From Camellia lanceoleosa (lineage: Eukaryota; Streptophyta; Magnoliopsida; Ericales; Theaceae), in the NCBI GenBank assembly GCA_025200525.1, contig CM045762.1, positions 91,082,717 through 91,146,716 of the forward strand: 64,000 bases of DNA, in the 5' to 3' direction. A program made the position numbers and the translations under genes. The notes under the pieces were generated by a model. It searched no databases. It was not told where the DNA came from and saw nothing but the letters and a program-made list of their open reading frames with translations. Shown here piece after piece: positions 41,401 through 53,929 of the stretch; positions within the stretch are counted from its first letter, which is position 1, and each line of letters opens with the position of its first letter.

Positions 41401-42890
41401 GACACTCCATTTAGACCGATCATTAAGACTTAATAGCTTGAAATACTTCTCAATGATTAAAGGTATCAAAATTTTGATTTTTGAAATGCTTGAAGTTGTT
41501 AGAGCTATTGTATTGCGATTTTTGTGCCAAAAACTATTTTTTGCCAAAATTACCATTTTTCAGTCCGTCTTGAGGGCCTATTTTCACCTAGTAAAATTTG
41601 GAATTGAAAATTTTATATTTCACACAAACTTATAGCCCTTTGAGTTATCTTTCCACTGCCACTTGATTCATCTCAATATGATATTAAATGAGAGAGTTTT
41701 GCCAGAAATACGAAAGGCTATCAAGAATGTGCAACTGCACATGTGCTTATTGTGCGGCCGCACATTCCTAGTGTGCTCCCACGTGCAGGCGACCTACCCA
41801 GAATTTTGTTTCATTCAGGACTGTGTTGCAATTTGGGCGGGAAGCACTATGAGTTAGCTATGGATAAGCTTTAGGGTGACCTTTCTTAGCCCCCAAGTCA
41901 CCCCATGCTTATAAATACACCCCATTGCCTCTCATTTTGATGATCCCAAGAGTTAAAGTTGAATTGAGTTGTTGAGTTGAACTAGAAAAGTGAATATTCA
42001 AACCCTAGCCTTCAAATCTAAAAATCTAACCCTAATACAGCAAGCTAATTAGCAATATAAAGTAGATTTTGAGTTGAAGAAGGTTGATCAGTCCATACCT
42101 AAAGCTTGAGGGAAGCATTCAAGCAACTTCTCTCGCCTTTTTCATGCATATTAGTTTAGATTTGTTATGTGTTAGATGTTAGTTTGTTGCATATTCATCA
42201 TGTTAGTCACCTAACTAGGTTATAGGATCATATTGTGTGCATTAGTAACATGTTTCGGTTCATGTTTATATTGATGCATTGTTATTATCATGATGTTGCG
42301 GTCGAATCCGGGTAAGTCCTCTTTCCTTCATAGCATGTATGCATTGTTTTTCAATGATTCAAGTTTATGTGTTTTGGTTGATCAATTGGTTGTTTCGAAT
42401 GCTTTCATTATATTGCTGGAGTTAGGTTATGTTCATAATCATATGATAGTGAAAGCCATCTTTTATATAAGAAAATCATTGTTTTATGGAAAACCATTGG
42501 CTTGATGTAGTTGCATTCATTAATCCAACTTGAGTGATATTTGTTTATTCAATCATCTAATTGATTAGGTTAGTAAAGGTTTTAGGGTTAAATAATTGAC
42601 TTTGTGAAATTAATTAATCATATAATCTCGTAAATAAAAGATTAGTAGAGGTCAATTACTTGATTGGATGAGAGGGGTGCTCACACAATAACCTTTTCCT
42701 CTTGTACCTAAGTTTCCGAATCAAAATGTTTTGTTGTGAGAGATTAGTGCCTATATTATGTTGTCAAAGTCAAAAGGTTTTTTAGTTTCTCATAAAAATT
42801 AAGTAGTGACTAGATGTGGGATTTGGAGTTTCGTACAATGGGTGGAAACACTCCTAATACCTAAAAAAGCATGGCATCTAGAGTGTGTAA
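41401..42890 (+). repeat. Probable worn Tat/Ogre-like LTR remnant
   Basis: The 3' part reads GAGAGGGGTGCTCACACAATAACC and CTCTTGTACCTAAGTTTCCGAAT, then AAGTAGTGACTAG. This parallels the ordered landmarks GGGGGTGCTCATTTCAGG, CTCGTACCCAAGTTCCCGAAC and TTAGGTGACGACTC in the LTR at 52605-58042. A palindrome GTGCGGCCGCAC lies at about 41752-41763. Neither end is identified. Confidence 0.5.
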
Positions 42891-43493
42891 ATCACACTTT
42901 AATCTTGGTCCAAAGATGGCCAAAAACCATGTTCAAAAACTATTTTTTCTAACACTTAGTACCACAACAAATTTACTAAAATTTCACTTTAGTCCCTCCA
43001 TTTTAATCTTTAGTATCACTCTACTTTTACTAAAATCTTGCTTTGGTTTTTCCAATTTAGTCCTTTCGTCAATTTTCAAAACACTATTATGAGACATGGT
43101 TGCAACTTAACTCAATCTAAGAGATTCACGGAAGGAATTACAAGATCAAAGAATAAAGTGATATTCGGTATGATAAAGTATGTAATCAATTACTAAAATC
43201 TAGTCGTTACATATATTTTTATCCGAACATATTTTAACTATAAAATGTGTAACATTATCACAAAAATAAGTAATATTACACAAAAATGCATAATTTTATT
43301 TCTGAATTACAAATTATCATAATTTTATCATAAACATACTTAATATTTACTAAAAAATGTATAACAAATGTCACAAAAATGTATAACTTTAGGTCCATAC
43401 CAAAGGTTTTTGTCAAGCCAATCCTGAATAACTAAACAACACTTCTATATTTGTAGAAATAAATAAAACAATAGGTGACATAATAGTAATAAG
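42891..43493. other. AT-rich spacer with ACAAAAATG(T/C)ATAA repeats
   Basis: Irregular short repeats occur at 43250-43390. No gene was recognised. Confidence 0.4.
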
Positions 43494-44200
43494 TGTTGGA
43501 AAAATGGTTTCTAAATCCATTAATAGGTGAATGAGAAATTGAGACCAAAATGCACCATTTGAGTATGGTTTGTAAGACAAAATTATTTAAATTTAAATTT
43601 AAATTAATTTTATTTAAGTGATTTATTTGGGAAAAAATTGTACCGGATTCGATACAAAATTTGAACCCGTTTATGAGAACAGTCATGTTTATTCTATTGC
43701 ACCTATTCAATAGAAGAGTTGTGTCTCCTCATCGAAAAGTCACTATGACCATTCAAAGAGACATCAATTCGCCTACATAAAGAAGGCCCCATTGCATTCA
43801 TTTGGCATTAAATTCATCTTGAAATTTTGGCACTTTGTCCTTCTTCTAAAAAAGAGAGTTCTAAACAGCAAGGTTCACTAAACTTGTATATTGTAGTACT
43901 GCTTCTGTAAGGTTCAATTGTTGTTTCCTGGGAGACGAATGTCTGATAAAAAACTTGTGAGCACCGTAGTAAAGGACGAATTTATTTTGAAGAAAATTGT
44001 GTCTAACGCAAGTCTCGATCAAATTGTCATCAATTCCAAATTTATACAATCTATCTATATGTATTTCTGGTTCTCTGTATATGGTTTGATTTGGTTTTAT
44101 CCAAACAATTTACGTTGTTTTCAACTTATATGTTCCTTATATGATTTGATAATATATTTGGTAAAATTGTTACGTGTTTCACACAGTACATAAGGATTTA
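43494..44200 (+). repeat. Possible copia-type LTR remnant
   Basis: It begins TGTTGGAAAAATGG. A plausible promoter-like part reads CCTACATAAAGAAGGCCCC near 43772-43790 and is followed by a pyrimidine-rich leader. No second LTR and no coding region were found. Assignment is tentative. Confidence 0.35.
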
Positions 44201-44334
44201 TGCCAATAATAAGGTGTAGATCTCATAGTGAAATATATAGCTTGTGAATATTATTTGATTCAAAGATTGAATAATGTTGCAATACACACCCTTTAAAAAT
44301 CGTGTATCATATGCAAGTTAAGACACATTGTGAT

Positions 44335-44485
44335 GTTGATACCATGAAGTGTTATAACCAAATCACTTTCTATCATAAATCAATGGATCATAACCAAACA
44401 TCTTTGATGCATAACCAAAAGCTTCTTTGATCATAACTAAAATTACAACCACAATAAGTCTTCATTGCATCATAACCGACACCAC
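44335..44485. repeat. ATCATAACCAAA-rich dispersed repeat
   Basis: Third occurrence of the motif cluster seen at 7949-8340 (inverse) and 19380-19602. It lies beside an LTR, as at 19.6 kb. Confidence 0.65.
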
Positions 44486-44682
44486 AATAACTAGAGAATC
44501 TCAGTATTGGTCAATGGCTCGCCTACGTCTGAGTTTTCCCTCAAAGAAGTCTTAAGCAAGTGATCTATTGTCAACTTTTCTATTTAACATAGTAACAAAG
44601 GGTTTGAATATCCTCTTAGTTAGGACAAAGGAAATGGGCTTGATTAGAGGTGTAGTAGTGTGACTCCTGGGTTTTTCGGACC

Positions 44683-44932
44683 ACTCGAGCGTCCCTTTTG
44701 ACGCTCGAGCGTAGATCTTCGGCTCTTAGTTATTGACAACTTTGCAGGCAGATCACTGAAGCGAAGAAGTTGTCACCCGAGCGTAGAATGTTTGCTCTTA
44801 GTATTTTCACTATAACTCTGCAAAACTTCTAGGACTTCTCATTTTTCTCTCGAGCATAGGAAGTGTCGCTCGAGCGATCCTTCAGAATTTGTGCTATTCA
44901 CTCGAGCGATGGAAGTTGCGCTCGAACGGTCA
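44683..44932. repeat. CGCTCGAGCG palindrome cluster (LTR 3)
   Basis: Copies include ACTCGAGCGTC, ACGCTCGAGCGTA, ACCCGAGCGTA, CTCTCGAGCATA, TCGCTCGAGCGAT, CACTCGAGCGAT and GCGCTCGAACGGT. Several form pairs joined by 10-12 bp (for example GGAAGTGT). The third such cluster in this window. Confidence 0.85.
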
Positions 44933-45867
44933 GTCGGGATAGTAGATTTTAAAAGTTGATCCTCACTCATTTCCTTTCCACTTTTCACACTCTCTTCTCT
45001 CTAACTCTATTTTTCTGAAAACCCTAACCCACAAACCCTAGAGTTCTCTATCTTCAACCTAATATTCCCTCAAAATCATCCAAGAAAAGTTGAAAGGAAG
45101 TCTAGATCAACACTTCTACCGATTATTTCGTTGGATCGTCGAAGTTTCGAGTGTAGTTCACAATCCTAGCTTCCAGATTTGAGGTAGTGGTGTCTTTAAC
45201 TCGCTATATCTTCAATTTGAGCTACTTATGTGGTAATTTGATTAGCTATTTATGTTGTATGTATATGTGTGTATATATATGCATATGTATGGATTGTGTT
45301 GCTAGTAAGTGACTTGGAAAAATGTGGGTAATACTATATGGTTATGGATGAAATTATGTTATTAGTGAAGATAATATTATTATAAGTGATGATGAGGGTT
45401 GATTTCCAATTCATATTTTAGAGAGAAACCCCAAAATTTTCCATAACCCTAGTTTTGAGACTTATTCAAGAAAGAGGGGTTTTGCTTAATTGGTTTCAAA
45501 AATATGAAATTGAATGTATTTACTTAACTTTAAGGGTGGAATACAAGATTTGAAGATTTTCTCCTATATAACTCTTGATGATCATGAGAATTGCTTATGA
45601 CGTATTCTTCATAATTGATGTGGGAAACGTCGAACGGTTATGCTTCGGAATTGTTTTAGGAAAAATCAAAGGTTTTCCAAATTCGTGCATCATATGCATC
45701 TTACATTCTCTCTTGACATCATAATGAAATAAAGGTTAAAAGGTTATAAGGGGGTAAATAGTCTGAGTTCGGGTAGAGAGTCAGGTTGAGTTGAGTTGTG
45801 TATTGTAATTGGTACCCGCGCGGGATTCAAGGTGCCCAATTGCCTTATCTGCGCATATCGCTGAACG

Positions 45868-46042
45868 AATGTGGAAAAACATTTTTGGGTGTCTACGAGC
45901 CCACCGTTTTTAGAGCCGGCAAATGTGGAAAAACATGATTTTGGGTGTCCACGTCCCCACCATTTATGGAACCGGCAAATGTGGTAAGGAAAATGAATTT
46001 GGGTGCCAATTGCCCCGCCATTTTTAGAGCCGACAAATGTGG
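45868..46042. repeat. 54-58-bp tandem array
   Basis: AATGTGG starts units at 45868, 45922, 45978 and 46036. Units carry TTTGGGTGTC(T/C)ACG, CCCACC and TTTAGAGCCGGC. Confidence 0.85.
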
Positions 46043-46709
46043 GATTATTTTCAGTATACAAAACTATAATTATATGTATATGTTTTGATTTTTTGGCTCT
46101 TACTTGGGAAGTCATAGTTTGTTTGCCGCCCGAAGTGAATGTGGAAGGATGGAACAAAGTTCATGCATCGCATCTTTCTCCTACATACCTAGACATTTGT
46201 ACCCACCTACATTTCTATAATTTCAAATGTTGCGTTGCATGATTATAAGTCTTTCAATTGGCTACATAACTTGTTAAATTCATCACCTACTAAGCTCATG
46301 CTCACGCCAAAGCTAACAATTTTCAGGAAATGAAGACGAAGTTCCCACCAAGTAGTCATTTTGATAAGAATGAACCTTTTTGGCAGTTTGATGGCTTGTT
46401 TTGTCATATTTTGGTTGAACTTGTTTTGCAAGGGTTGTAATTATATTTTGGTATATTTTGAAGATGGGGTTTAGTTGGGGTTTTAATTGTTGTAGACGTT
46501 TCTCGCCTTTTGAATTGTTTTGTTTTATTTGTAATGTAATGGAACAATACTGTAAATGTTGAAGAATAGTTCAAAGGGATAAAAATATAATGAATATTAT
46601 CTTTTTATTAGTATTCTCCTATTATTTGTATGAGTTGTACGATAGTAATGCCTAGTGGACAGGGTCGGGAAAGGTTTCTTCTAGGGTGTTGCAAGCAGTG
46701 GGTTCAAAC

Positions 46710-46905
46710 CAGAAGTGTAAATTTGGCCAGGCCTAACTCGGCTCGGCCTACCCAGGCCTGGGCTCGGGCCGGCCCACTGTCGGGTCGTGCGGGCTTCCGT
46801 CAAAATTCAAGTCGGGCCAAGTCAACCCACATGGAAAAAATTAGGCCCAGACCTAAGCCCACTCAAAATAGGGCTGCGAGCCGAGCCTGCGAGCCTTTTT
46901 TTTTT
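46710..46905 (-). mobile_element. GC-rich terminal region of the hAT element
   Basis: It begins CAGAAGTGTAAATTTGGCC and is full of GGCTCGG, GGCCTGGGC and GGGCCGGCCC motifs. This mirrored GGCCC/GGGCC text after a CAG...GTGTAAAT end is characteristic of plant hAT (Tag1/Ac-like) termini. It lies at the 3' side of the transposase remnant on the minus strand. The other terminus was not found. Confidence 0.65.
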
Positions 46906-47333
46906 TGCAAAAAATAATTGATAGATATTACATATAAAGAGAGATTATTTATAGGGGAAAAGAAAACAAAAAAAAATTATACTATAGTATTTTAGTTAAG
47001 ATTAATGAAATGTTTTGTTATGTTTCATGTGGTGATATTTAGTTATGTATGACCTGTATAGCTATGAAATGAAATATTGCAAGAATTAAATTAAATAGAT
47101 AATATTTAATGAATAATTTTTAATTCAAAATGAAATAAAATATTACAAAAAATTATATCATTAAATAAAATAGATTTAGATTATTGATGATGGTAGAAAA
47201 ATTGTATCACTATAAGTCAACTACATCCTAACTAAGTTGGTACCTATTAGCCTACCAATCATTTGTATTATAATCTACCTCAATAATCTAATAAAAACAT
47301 TATGAAATTAAATAGTGAAAAAAAATTTGTTAA
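46906..47333 (-). other. hAT interior non-coding sequence
   Basis: AT-rich sequence between the terminal region and the transposase C-terminus. Confidence 0.5.
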
Positions 47334-49281
47334 TCAATCATTGGAGAAGCTAGACAATTCACTCGTGGTGCCCAATGATATGTCATCCAAAACACCTTGA
47401 ATTCTCTCATTTTCACTACAATGTTCTCTTCTTGTAAGCGCATGCATGTGATCTCTCGATATTGTAAGTGCCTCAACAATTTGGGGTGAAAGTCTGCTAC
47501 GGTAATCGCTCAACACCCGTTCATCTGCCCTAAAAGCTGTCTCAGAAGCCACTGTAAAATATGAACGGTTAATATATCATAGGCCATCTACGAAAGCACA
47601 AGCCACATAGTTTCATTTTGTTTCCACCAATCCAAAATATCATCGTCATCATCCACAGGTGGGTTATCCACATAACAATTTAGAACTACTTGCGCTTCTA
47701 TTTTAAGATATTTATCTAGTTTTTAATGCTGAAAAAACACTTAATCTTCCACCTCGAGATGAGGTTGGTATAGTGTGTAGGTCTATTTATAGGTAAACCT
47801 TATATTTTTCAAATATATATATATATATTTTTTTTTTTTGCATGTTTGCATAATAACGACAAATTGTTCTTCATCAATGAAAATAAGTTGTAAAAATTCT
47901 TGTAAATCAGTGTCTTTACACTTAGAATCAACTACGATGGCTAAACCTAAAAAATGAGAATCGATCAAATATTTATCAAAATTTTCTTTCATTGCATGTA
48001 TAATGGTGATATAATATTAGGCATATATTTTGTGAAAACTTTCATTATTTCTACTAGCATATATAAAACAAATGGTGAAATAGGTACATATATATAAGAA
48101 AATAATTTGTTGTAGTACGAAAAACTTTTAAAAAATCTTTATATAAGTTTACGTTGCTCCAATTATCTTCTGTGGGAGTCAATACTTCTCATATTGTTAT
48201 TGTTGCAAAAAAATAAATCTATTACTTTTTTTTGTTTGCAAGTTCTCTTTAGTATATTATACGTTGAATTCTACATACCGTCTATATCTAAAATTAATTT
48301 TTTAAATTATATACCTTTTTGTTGACAAATTTTCCTATATTTTGAAATTTGACTAGGAGAAGACATAATAGTAAGAACCGCATATTTTATTACCAGTACT
48401 ATACATGCATAGCTTCTTTAATAATCAAGTTTAAAATATGAACACAACAACGAACATGAAATAAATCACCATCAACAAGTAATTGTTAAGTTAATTTCAA
48501 ATGCGCTACAGTCTGATTATAATATAATACATTGTTTAAACTAATGGTAAATAAATTTTATTTTGCAAAACTCACTCATATAATACATTCCTTATTTCTA
48601 CTCCCAAGTGAATGACTATTGTATGGAAATTCAACTAATCTAAATGAAATGATTCTTTTATTTAATTTTTAATCATTATTAATATAATGTGCAATAATGC
48701 ATTGATATTCGAAACTACTATTTGACCACAGATCATATGTTAAACAAACTCTTCCATTCAAATCTTTAAAAATGTTAAATAATTCAGTTTTAATATCCTC
48801 AATTTTCTTTAAAATCCTATTTATAGTAGTATTTCTTAAGAAACCATAATATTGAGGTGCAAAACCTCCATGAATCATTTCTAAAAAATCGGGACATTCA
48901 CTAGTAGAAAATGTTATTCTTTTTTAATAATATAATTAATTACAAAATCTTGTGCACATATAGGATTATATGAAAAATGTTTATAAATTACCAGTTGATG
49001 AACTCCCTAATTGTATTTGAGTTCTAATACCAAGTTGTTGACTTTGTAAATGTCTTTAAGCATACCCTTTTAAATGACTAGCACCCTCACAGATGCAGCA
49101 CTAAGTAAATTTGCACAATATTTACATTGTGCTTTAAATATAGTTGTACCGTCATAATTATTTATAGATACTCTTCTATTGTTAGAAGATAGATATTAGG
49201 TATAGTAGAAGGGGAATCAACAGATTCATGTTGTGTATATTCATCAATATTAACATAAATATTAATAAAATTAGAATCCAT
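47334..49281 (-). pseudogene. hAT transposase, decayed
   Basis: A probable start ATG at 49281 (MDSNFINIYVN) leads, after a frameshift, to a BED-type zinc finger (KAQCKYC, then in another frame GASHLKG) near 49060-49140. Then come GGFAPQYYGFLRN and GRVCLTYDLWSNSS (48669-48878), the conserved early catalytic-domain block with its Asp. MKENFDKYLID and LAIVVDSKCK (47850-47992) follow. Last is the hAT dimerisation domain ASETAFRADERVLSDYRS with LSPQIVEAL (47334-47552). hAT transposases cut and paste DNA and leave 8-bp duplications. Many frames and stops separate the blocks, the middle 700 bp is not recognisable, and an AT-rich insertion lies at 47800-47840. There is no sign of domestication. Confidence 0.82.
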
Positions 49282-49689
49282 AATAATTTAAGTAAAATAA
49301 TATATATCAACTAACAATTAATTAAATAAAGAGTAAATAATAAATATGAATAACAAGAAGTAATATATGTTAATAAACAATTAATGTAAAAAAATGAGTA
49401 ACTAATAAATATTTATTGAAATAGTTAATGTTACCGACTGGCGAATATATTACAAAAATTAGCTTTTTCTGGTAAAAGCTACTTCTTGCACAATTGCAAT
49501 TGTCACTTAGGAATAAGACTTGAAAATGAATTGAGAGAGTTGAGAATTAAGAGAATGAAAGTTTGAGAGGGAGATTTATTTGTGATTGTGAAATAAAATC
49601 GGAGGGGTTGTATTCATAGGAGTTAGGGGAAAAACCATAAATCTATCCATATTAATAAAGAGGCAAGAAGTCTTCCATCACTAGTTTTT
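49282..49689. other. AT-rich spacer upstream of hAT transposase and LINE 2
   Basis: It probably includes the 5' part of the hAT element. No terminal repeat was identified. Confidence 0.4.
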
Positions 49690-50009
49690 TTCTCTCTCTA
49701 AAACTAGTGGTTTTAGAGAAGAGCGAGTGTCTCTTTGAGAGCTTATACCACACTTTTACTTTAGATTAGTGTTGTGGTCTTGCTTTGAGATTGGGGTTAT
49801 TGAGTTTTGGGGGTAGAAGTGGATGTGTAGGGTAAGATTCTAGTGTTTTGTATTACTGTTATGGTCATCTTCTGGATTTCTGAACTATACGCTATAGTTA
49901 GTGATACACCAGGGTAGTTTTTGTTGCATAAAGTAAAAGTGTCTGACCCTATGGTTGTTCTTTTTTAGTCAACTAGGTGTCATTTTCTCACCTTTTATAG
50001 TTATCTAAA

Positions 50010-50997
50010 GTGATGTATGGCTATATAAGGGAAGGAGGTTGGACGGATAGTAATGATATGGATATTGGAAGTGAATATTCGGAGGAAATGTACGGTTTAC
50101 CTCATCTGAGGTTTCTAAATCGTCGGCGGTGGATCCAACAACGTAAGGGAATTCAAATGGTGTTATCGAAGTCTGTCTGGAATTTGGGCAATCATAATTT
50201 GAAACGATGTTTGGTAGGCTTTCTTCTTGATCGTCGGCAGTTCGTTTCTTACCTACTACAACATTTTATAAATGAACATTGGCAAGTTTCTAGGGGTGTT
50301 GAGGTGTTTGGAGTGAACGACAATTATTATATTTTTAGGTTTGTTAGTGAAGAAGACGTGTCGAGCGGCATCTCAAGGGCCTTATGTAGTGGCTGGTGCA
50401 CTTTTTATTTTCAATTATTGGAGACCGTTCCTAGTCCTTCATCGACTCAAGATAGCAAGATATGTTGTATGGGTAGGTCTACATGGCCTTCCATTGGAAT
50501 GTTTCACGATCGAAGCCGGTTTTCAGCTTGGAAGGGCCATTGGTGAGGTGATTCGTGTGGATTATGACACGGGGTCACCTCGAAATCTTCATTTCTTAAG
50601 AATCAAAGTATGGATTCCAACAGATAAACCTCTTATTAACGGGTTCTTTCTTCAATGTCAAGATGGTGAAGATCATTGGATTGAGTGTCGGTATGAGTGA
50701 ATATTTAAGATTTGTCGTAATTGTGGGAAAATTGGTCATACTTATAATCAGTGCGATGTGCCAAAAGAAGTAGTGCGGGAGGAGATTGATGATTAACTTG
50801 AGGAGATTCATGCATGAGTCAATTTTGGTCTTCTCACACAAAAGAACCAACCAATGTACATGGCAAATATGTGTGCTTTTGCACACCTTTTGAAAGGCAA
50901 AATTCTTCAGTGGCTGGTGTTATAGCGGGTACATATCAAGGGCATACGAATGTTCCATTTGAAGGACTACCAATGGAGGATTTTCTTAGGAATACCA
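50010..50997 (+). pseudogene. LINE 2 ORF1, first part: DUF4283 + zinc knuckle
   Basis: The frame from 50010 gives a DUF4283-like domain (VLSKSVWNLGNHNLKR, FLLDRRQFVSYLL and YIFRFVSEED). A frameshift near 50350 continues it in the next frame (ARYVVWVGLHGLPLEC, AIGEVIRVDYDT). After a TGA at 50698-50700 comes a CCHC zinc knuckle CRNCGKIGHTYNQC at 50713-50754. More stops follow, and copia C interrupts it at 50997. ORF1 proteins bind element RNA. The first ATG of the recognisable domain was taken as the start. Confidence 0.82.
50993..50997. repeat. Left target duplication of copia C
   Basis: TACCA is repeated at 61937-61941. Confidence 0.88.
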
Positions 50998-51513
50998 TGT
51001 TGAGTTAGAACACAATGACTATACAAAAGTGAATCTTTATTTAGATACAAAGATACACTCAAGTATACAAGAAAACTCTCAAGGACACCTCACTTTTGGA
51101 ATCACTCACACTCAAGCACTTGACAGTTGTGTCTTGTACCTTCCAAATGAGGTCACTTCCCTTTATATAGTCATCCACCTCCTCAATGGATGGCTAGGAT
51201 CATTTTGATCCAAGGGCTATTATTAACCATCTAGAGTATTCTAGCATATACTCATACTTTCCAATATTCTAGAACTCTCTGAACTATTCTAGTATATAAT
51301 AGTACTTACTATACTTCTAAAATATTCCTAGGTTTCTCTAGATTTCTACAAGCTTCTCTAACATTTCGGAATCTTCTACAATATTCTAGAATCGTCCAGA
51401 TTTCTTTAGATCTTTCTAGAGTCTTCTAGATCTTTCTGAAGTCTTCTAGATTATTCAACTTATGCATTTAATAGCCTAGATGATTCTAGAAAATTCAATG
51501 ATGACTCTTAACA
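50998..51513 (-). repeat. 3' LTR of copia C
   Basis: 516 bp, TGTTGAGTTAGAACAC...GACTCTTAACA. The 5' LTR (537 bp) has about 20 bp more near 61525 (ACCACTCTTGATTG). Both are rich in TCTAGAATATTCTAG-type short palindromes (TTCTAGA). The high similarity suggests a younger insertion than copia A. Confidence 0.92.
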
Positions 51514-51524
51514 CTCCCCCTCAA
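51514..51524 (-). promoter_or_regulatory. Polypurine tract of copia C
   Basis: The minus strand reads TTGAGGGGGAG directly before the 3' LTR. Confidence 0.85.
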
Positions 51525-51559
51525 CATTGACTCCTTTATTTAGCTCTTCTTTTGTAGTT

Positions 51560-52599
51560 AAGCTGAGTTACTTCCGAAGCTCTACAAACTTTGAAGCTCT
51601 AAGCCTTTAATAAACAAGTCTGCTACTTGGTCATCTGTTCTGATTGATTTCATCTCTATCTCTCCTTGGAGCACCTTCTCTCGAATGAAATGGTAATGTA
51701 CCTCCACGTGCTTTGTTCTTGCATGAAACACTAGATTCTCAGCCAAACGTATTGCTAACTAATTGTCACAATGCAATGATACTCCATAGTCAACTTGCTG
51801 GTGTAGATCCTTCATCAATTGCAAAAGCCATGTGCTTTCTTAAGCTGCCATTGCTGTTACTTTGTATTCAACATCTGTGGTAGATAATGATACTGTAGGT
51901 TGTCTCTTACTGCACTAAGAGATTGCTCCTAAACCAAGGCTGAACACATACCCAGTAGTCGACCTCCGTGTGTCATGATCCCCCGCATAATCGGCATCAC
52001 AATAGCCAATTACCTTGCATGCTTCGCCTTTCTTGTACAAAAGACCAAAGTCAATTGTAGCCTTCACATATCGGAGTATTCAGCGAACTACTTCTAGATG
52101 AGGTTTCTTTGGCTTTTGCATATACCGACTTACTACACTAACTGCATATGTAATGTCTGGCCGAGTGAGGGTGATGTAGATCAAACTACCTATTAGTTGC
52201 CGATACATAGTTACATCCTCTAAGTCTTTACCTTCTTCTGAGCATAACTTGGCATTCATCTCCATTGGTGTAGAAACTGGCTTGCACTCAAGCATTCCAT
52301 ACTTTTGCAACAAATTTTTAGCATATTTCTGTTGGCAAAGGAATAAGCCTTTGTTACTTTGTTCTACTTCAAGCCCGAGAAAATGCTTGAGTTCTCTAAG
52401 CTCCTTCATTTGAAATCGTATTGACAAGTTCTCTCTTGTCCTTTGGATCTCTTCTTTATCATCTCCGGTGATGATTAAGTCATCCACATATACTAGCACT
52501 ATAGCTAGTTTCTCTCCTTGAGACTTGACAGATAGGCTCGAGTCCGCTGGTGCCACCGAGTACCCGCTTTGTACTAGAAATTATGCTATTTTGCCATAC
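51560..52599 (-). pseudogene. Copia C reverse transcriptase (second half) and RNase H
   Basis: Starts after the nested LTR with a stop near 52587, then YSVAPADSS and [19 protein letters not shown] at 52479-52490 is intact. HFLGLEV, STPM and [17 protein letters not shown] follow. RNase H has [20 protein letters not shown] (near 51950-52010), LSTTDVEY (normally EAEY), and KHVEVHYHFIRE. Stops occur near 52079, 51920 and 51842. The catalytic aspartates visible are kept, but the frame cannot be translated through. Confidence 0.9.
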
Positions 52600-52604
52600 C
52601 ATGC
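52600..52604. repeat. Left target duplication of the nested Tat/Ogre-like LTR
   Basis: CATGC is repeated at 58043-58047. Confidence 0.85.
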
Positions 52605-52689
52605 TGTAGACACCCCATTTTTGACCGACCTCAAGACTTTGATGTCATCGTTTGTGCGCTTGGTGATTGCACATGTTTGTGCTCGTTAT

Positions 52690-53210
52690 GGGTTTCCGGA
52701 GTTTTCAGCTGAGCCCCTTACCTCGGGACCTCTTAACTCTCTTCTTCTTGGTTCGTTTTTGGACCATGTCTTAGTGCCTTTGCTTGGAGGGAGAGAGAGG
52801 CCTGTAGGGCACTTTTTGTAGCTGTAGGCTACTTTTTCCCTTTGTAGGCCACTTGTAGTGGCCGGTAGGTTAGTTTCTAGAGCTTTCGGCTGAGCGCCTT
52901 GTCTCGGGGCCTCTTAGTTCTCTTCTTTCTGGTTTATTTTTGGACCATACCTTGTTACCCCTTACCTGGAGGGATGAGAGGGCCTGTCGGCCACTTTTGG
53001 CAGTTGTAGGCCACTTTTTCCTCTTGTAAGCCACTTAAAGTAGCCTATAGGCTAGTGGAAGTGGCCGGTCGGCCACCTAAAGTGGCCTACGGCCACTTTT
53101 CTTGTTTTTCAACCTTGTTAGCCACTTTTGGAACCTTGTCGGCCACTTTTCTCCCTTGTAGGCCACTTAAAGTGGCCGGTAGGCCAGTTAACGTGGCCTA
53201 CAACTTTTTT
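52690..53210. repeat. Duplicated ~180-bp block with a GGCCACTT array
   Basis: The block starting TTTCAGCTGAGCCCCTTACC near 52701 recurs as TTTCGGCTGAGCGCCTTGTC near 52883. A run of about a dozen GGCCACTT motifs, in both orientations, then extends to 53205 (for example AGGCCACTTAAAGTGGCC). Confidence 0.85.
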
Positions 53211-53414
53211 TTCTTTTTTTGTAGGTATTTTTGGTGCCAGCTGTGCCAGTTGTTGGGCACAAAATGCATCCTCCATACACGTGTATGGAGGGATTATAAC
53301 AAGCTTCTAGCTTGTCAAACAAGCTTGAGGCTTGTAATTCTGTATAAGGGGAGCTCTCTCTCCCTTTCAATGGTTCAGAATTTTTGAATAACAAAAATTT
53401 ATTCTCTCTAGATT

Positions 53415-53426
<12 letters not shown>

Positions 53427-53449
<23 letters not shown>
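53427..53449. repeat. (TA)n microsatellite
   Basis: TA run after a CT-rich stretch inside the LTR. Confidence 0.9.
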
Positions 53450-53929
53450 TGTGCTTAGAATTGTATTTTCTTTGCATTTTTGCACACAACCTCCCATCCA
53501 AATTGGACTACCTTGTTGCTGAGGTACTTGGAAGCCTTATTTGAGTTTTAATAGTTGGTTTTGGCTCAAAGAAGTTGTGCTTCAAGGGTGAGTCCCATAT
53601 CCTCTTTAAAGCTTTACTTTCATTGCTTATTTGGCCATCCTTGCATGCTATTTTAGGCCTTGCTTGCAACTATAAAAACCTTTGTTTCTAAGTGCTTAAA
53701 ATGGTTGTTTGAAGCGTCTTTGGTGTTGAGGGTGTTCTACCCTCTTGTGTGCCTTATTTGCTTAAGCTTGGTGCCATCTTTTAAAGCCTTAGAGGCACCC
53801 TTTGTTTGGCCTTTCTACCACTGAAACTCAGAGGAATTTCAATGGTAGAAACCATGTTTTAAGGTCTAAAGTAGGAAGGGATGGCCTCCCATCCTTGCTT
53901 CTTGGTTCCATATCTTGTTGGCCTCATAC

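Larger units (their letters stand above)
44500..46690 (+). repeat. Worn LTR-like region with CTCGAG cluster and tandem array
   Basis: It shares the ordered landmarks of the solo LTRs at 15.4 and 24.2 kb: a CTCGAG palindrome cluster (44683-44932), a tandem array (45868-46042), a TTCATCACCTACTAAGCTCA-type block near 46278 and a probable end GGTTTCTTCTAGGGTGTTGCA near 46692. The left end is not recognised and no target duplication was found. No coding sequence. Confidence 0.6.

Noticed and set aside
47334..49281. Domesticated hAT-derived host gene
   Set aside because: Multiple stops and frameshifts separate all conserved blocks, and the element's terminal repeat is still adjacent.
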